A stretch of DNA of 49,603 nucleotides, from NCBI GenBank assembly GCA_019429465.1, contig JAHYIV010000018.1:1-49603 (forward strand), given 5' to 3'. How positions within the stretch are numbered: the first letter of the stretch is position 1; each line of letters begins with the position of its first letter. Below the pieces are notes generated by a model that saw only the letters and a program-made list of their open reading frames with translations, was not told the DNA's origin and ran no database searches. This document shows positions 49,477-49,603 of the stretch, one piece after another. The stretch is from Desulfoarculaceae bacterium. GTDB lineage: Bacteria; Desulfobacterota; Desulfobulbia; Desulfobulbales; Desulfocapsaceae. A program made the translations under genes and the position numbers.

Positions 49477-49603
49477 GTAACTATCCAGCTTAATGCCGGA
49501 AAAATGCCAAAACACATGTCACGTAACTATTCAGCAGCGCCTCATATGCGAGAAAGAGGCCTGCGAAGTGTACTGGTTCGTTCATAAGCAGGCCGATGAC
49601 GAA
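49477..49603 (+). repeat. Type D repeat (GTAA-ended), cut by the window edge
   Basis: GTAACTATCCAGCTTAATGC, then CGGAAAAATGCCAAAACACA, TGTCACGTAACTATTCAGCA and so on. Same orientation as, and about 90 percent identical by eye to, 21143-21296. The right end and any target duplication lie outside the window. Confidence 0.85.

Overview
The window looks like chromosome of a Gram-negative anaerobe of the Desulfobacterota, most likely a relative of the Desulfobulbales. This is inference from content: menaquinone genes of the futalosine route, a selenocysteine-type gene, the tig-clpP-clpX-lon order, ferrous iron (feo) and vitamin B12 uptake genes, a polar-flagellum block with PilZ proteins, and moderately GC-rich DNA. 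No rRNA, CRISPR array, prophage or complete insertion sequence was seen. Five tRNA genes are present: Asp-GTC, Val-TAC, Leu-TAG, Leu-TAA and Glu-CTC.

Layout. 1-420: AT-rich DNA with the start of one minus-strand gene running off the left edge. 421-4510: plus-strand flagellar block (two FlgN/FliT-like helical proteins, the first without a start codon; two PilZ c-di-GMP proteins; a FliK-like and an FlhB-C-like protein). 4600-11160: minus-strand tRNAs and the proteostasis set lon, clpX, clpP, tig. 11752-14962: plus-strand DsbA/DsbG-like oxidoreductase whose active site reads U-P-H-C across an in-frame TGA, then phoH and a YbeY-PdxJ reading-frame fusion. 15147-21035: tRNA-Leu, a MacA/MacB-type exporter, MarC, purC, adk. 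21406-28313: minus-strand menaquinone operon (mqnE, mqnC, amidohydrolase, mqnA, ubiX-like, ubiA-like, DUF3108). 28708-30060: a short RpoD-like sigma factor. 30524-36768: malQ, a flavodoxin-fold reductase, tRNA-Glu and the feo locus (feoA, Cys-rich feoA, Cys-rich membrane peptide, feoB). 36912-40633: a broken hemerythrin gene, phnA-like, DEAD-box helicase, rpiB, chaB. 40789-44279: small membrane proteins flanking a phospholipase-D-like lipoprotein and an unknown exported protein. 44424-47675: B12 uptake unit (btuF-like, btuB-like) under a cobalamin riboswitch with a terminator. 47949-49421: a PNPOx-like flavoprotein and a TIGR01777-type epimerase.

The most striking non-gene signal is a dense population of short palindromic, MITE-like repeats in the intergenic spaces. 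Two hairpin families, unrelated in sequence, are both mostly bounded by CTAA, and the window holds a candidate empty site for one of them. A third family has GTAA termini and, in one copy, a perfect 8-bp target duplication (ACTCTTTT), as expected for non-autonomous IS66-type elements. A fourth type occurs once, and two REP-like types are also present. Several copies sit in leaders or at stop codons, notably between a good promoter and feoA.

The most interesting genes are the probable selenoprotein at 11752-12624, with a hairpin that fits the bacterial SECIS rules, and the ybeY-pdxJ fusion, which keeps a Shine-Dalgarno sequence and start codon inside for separate PdxJ synthesis.
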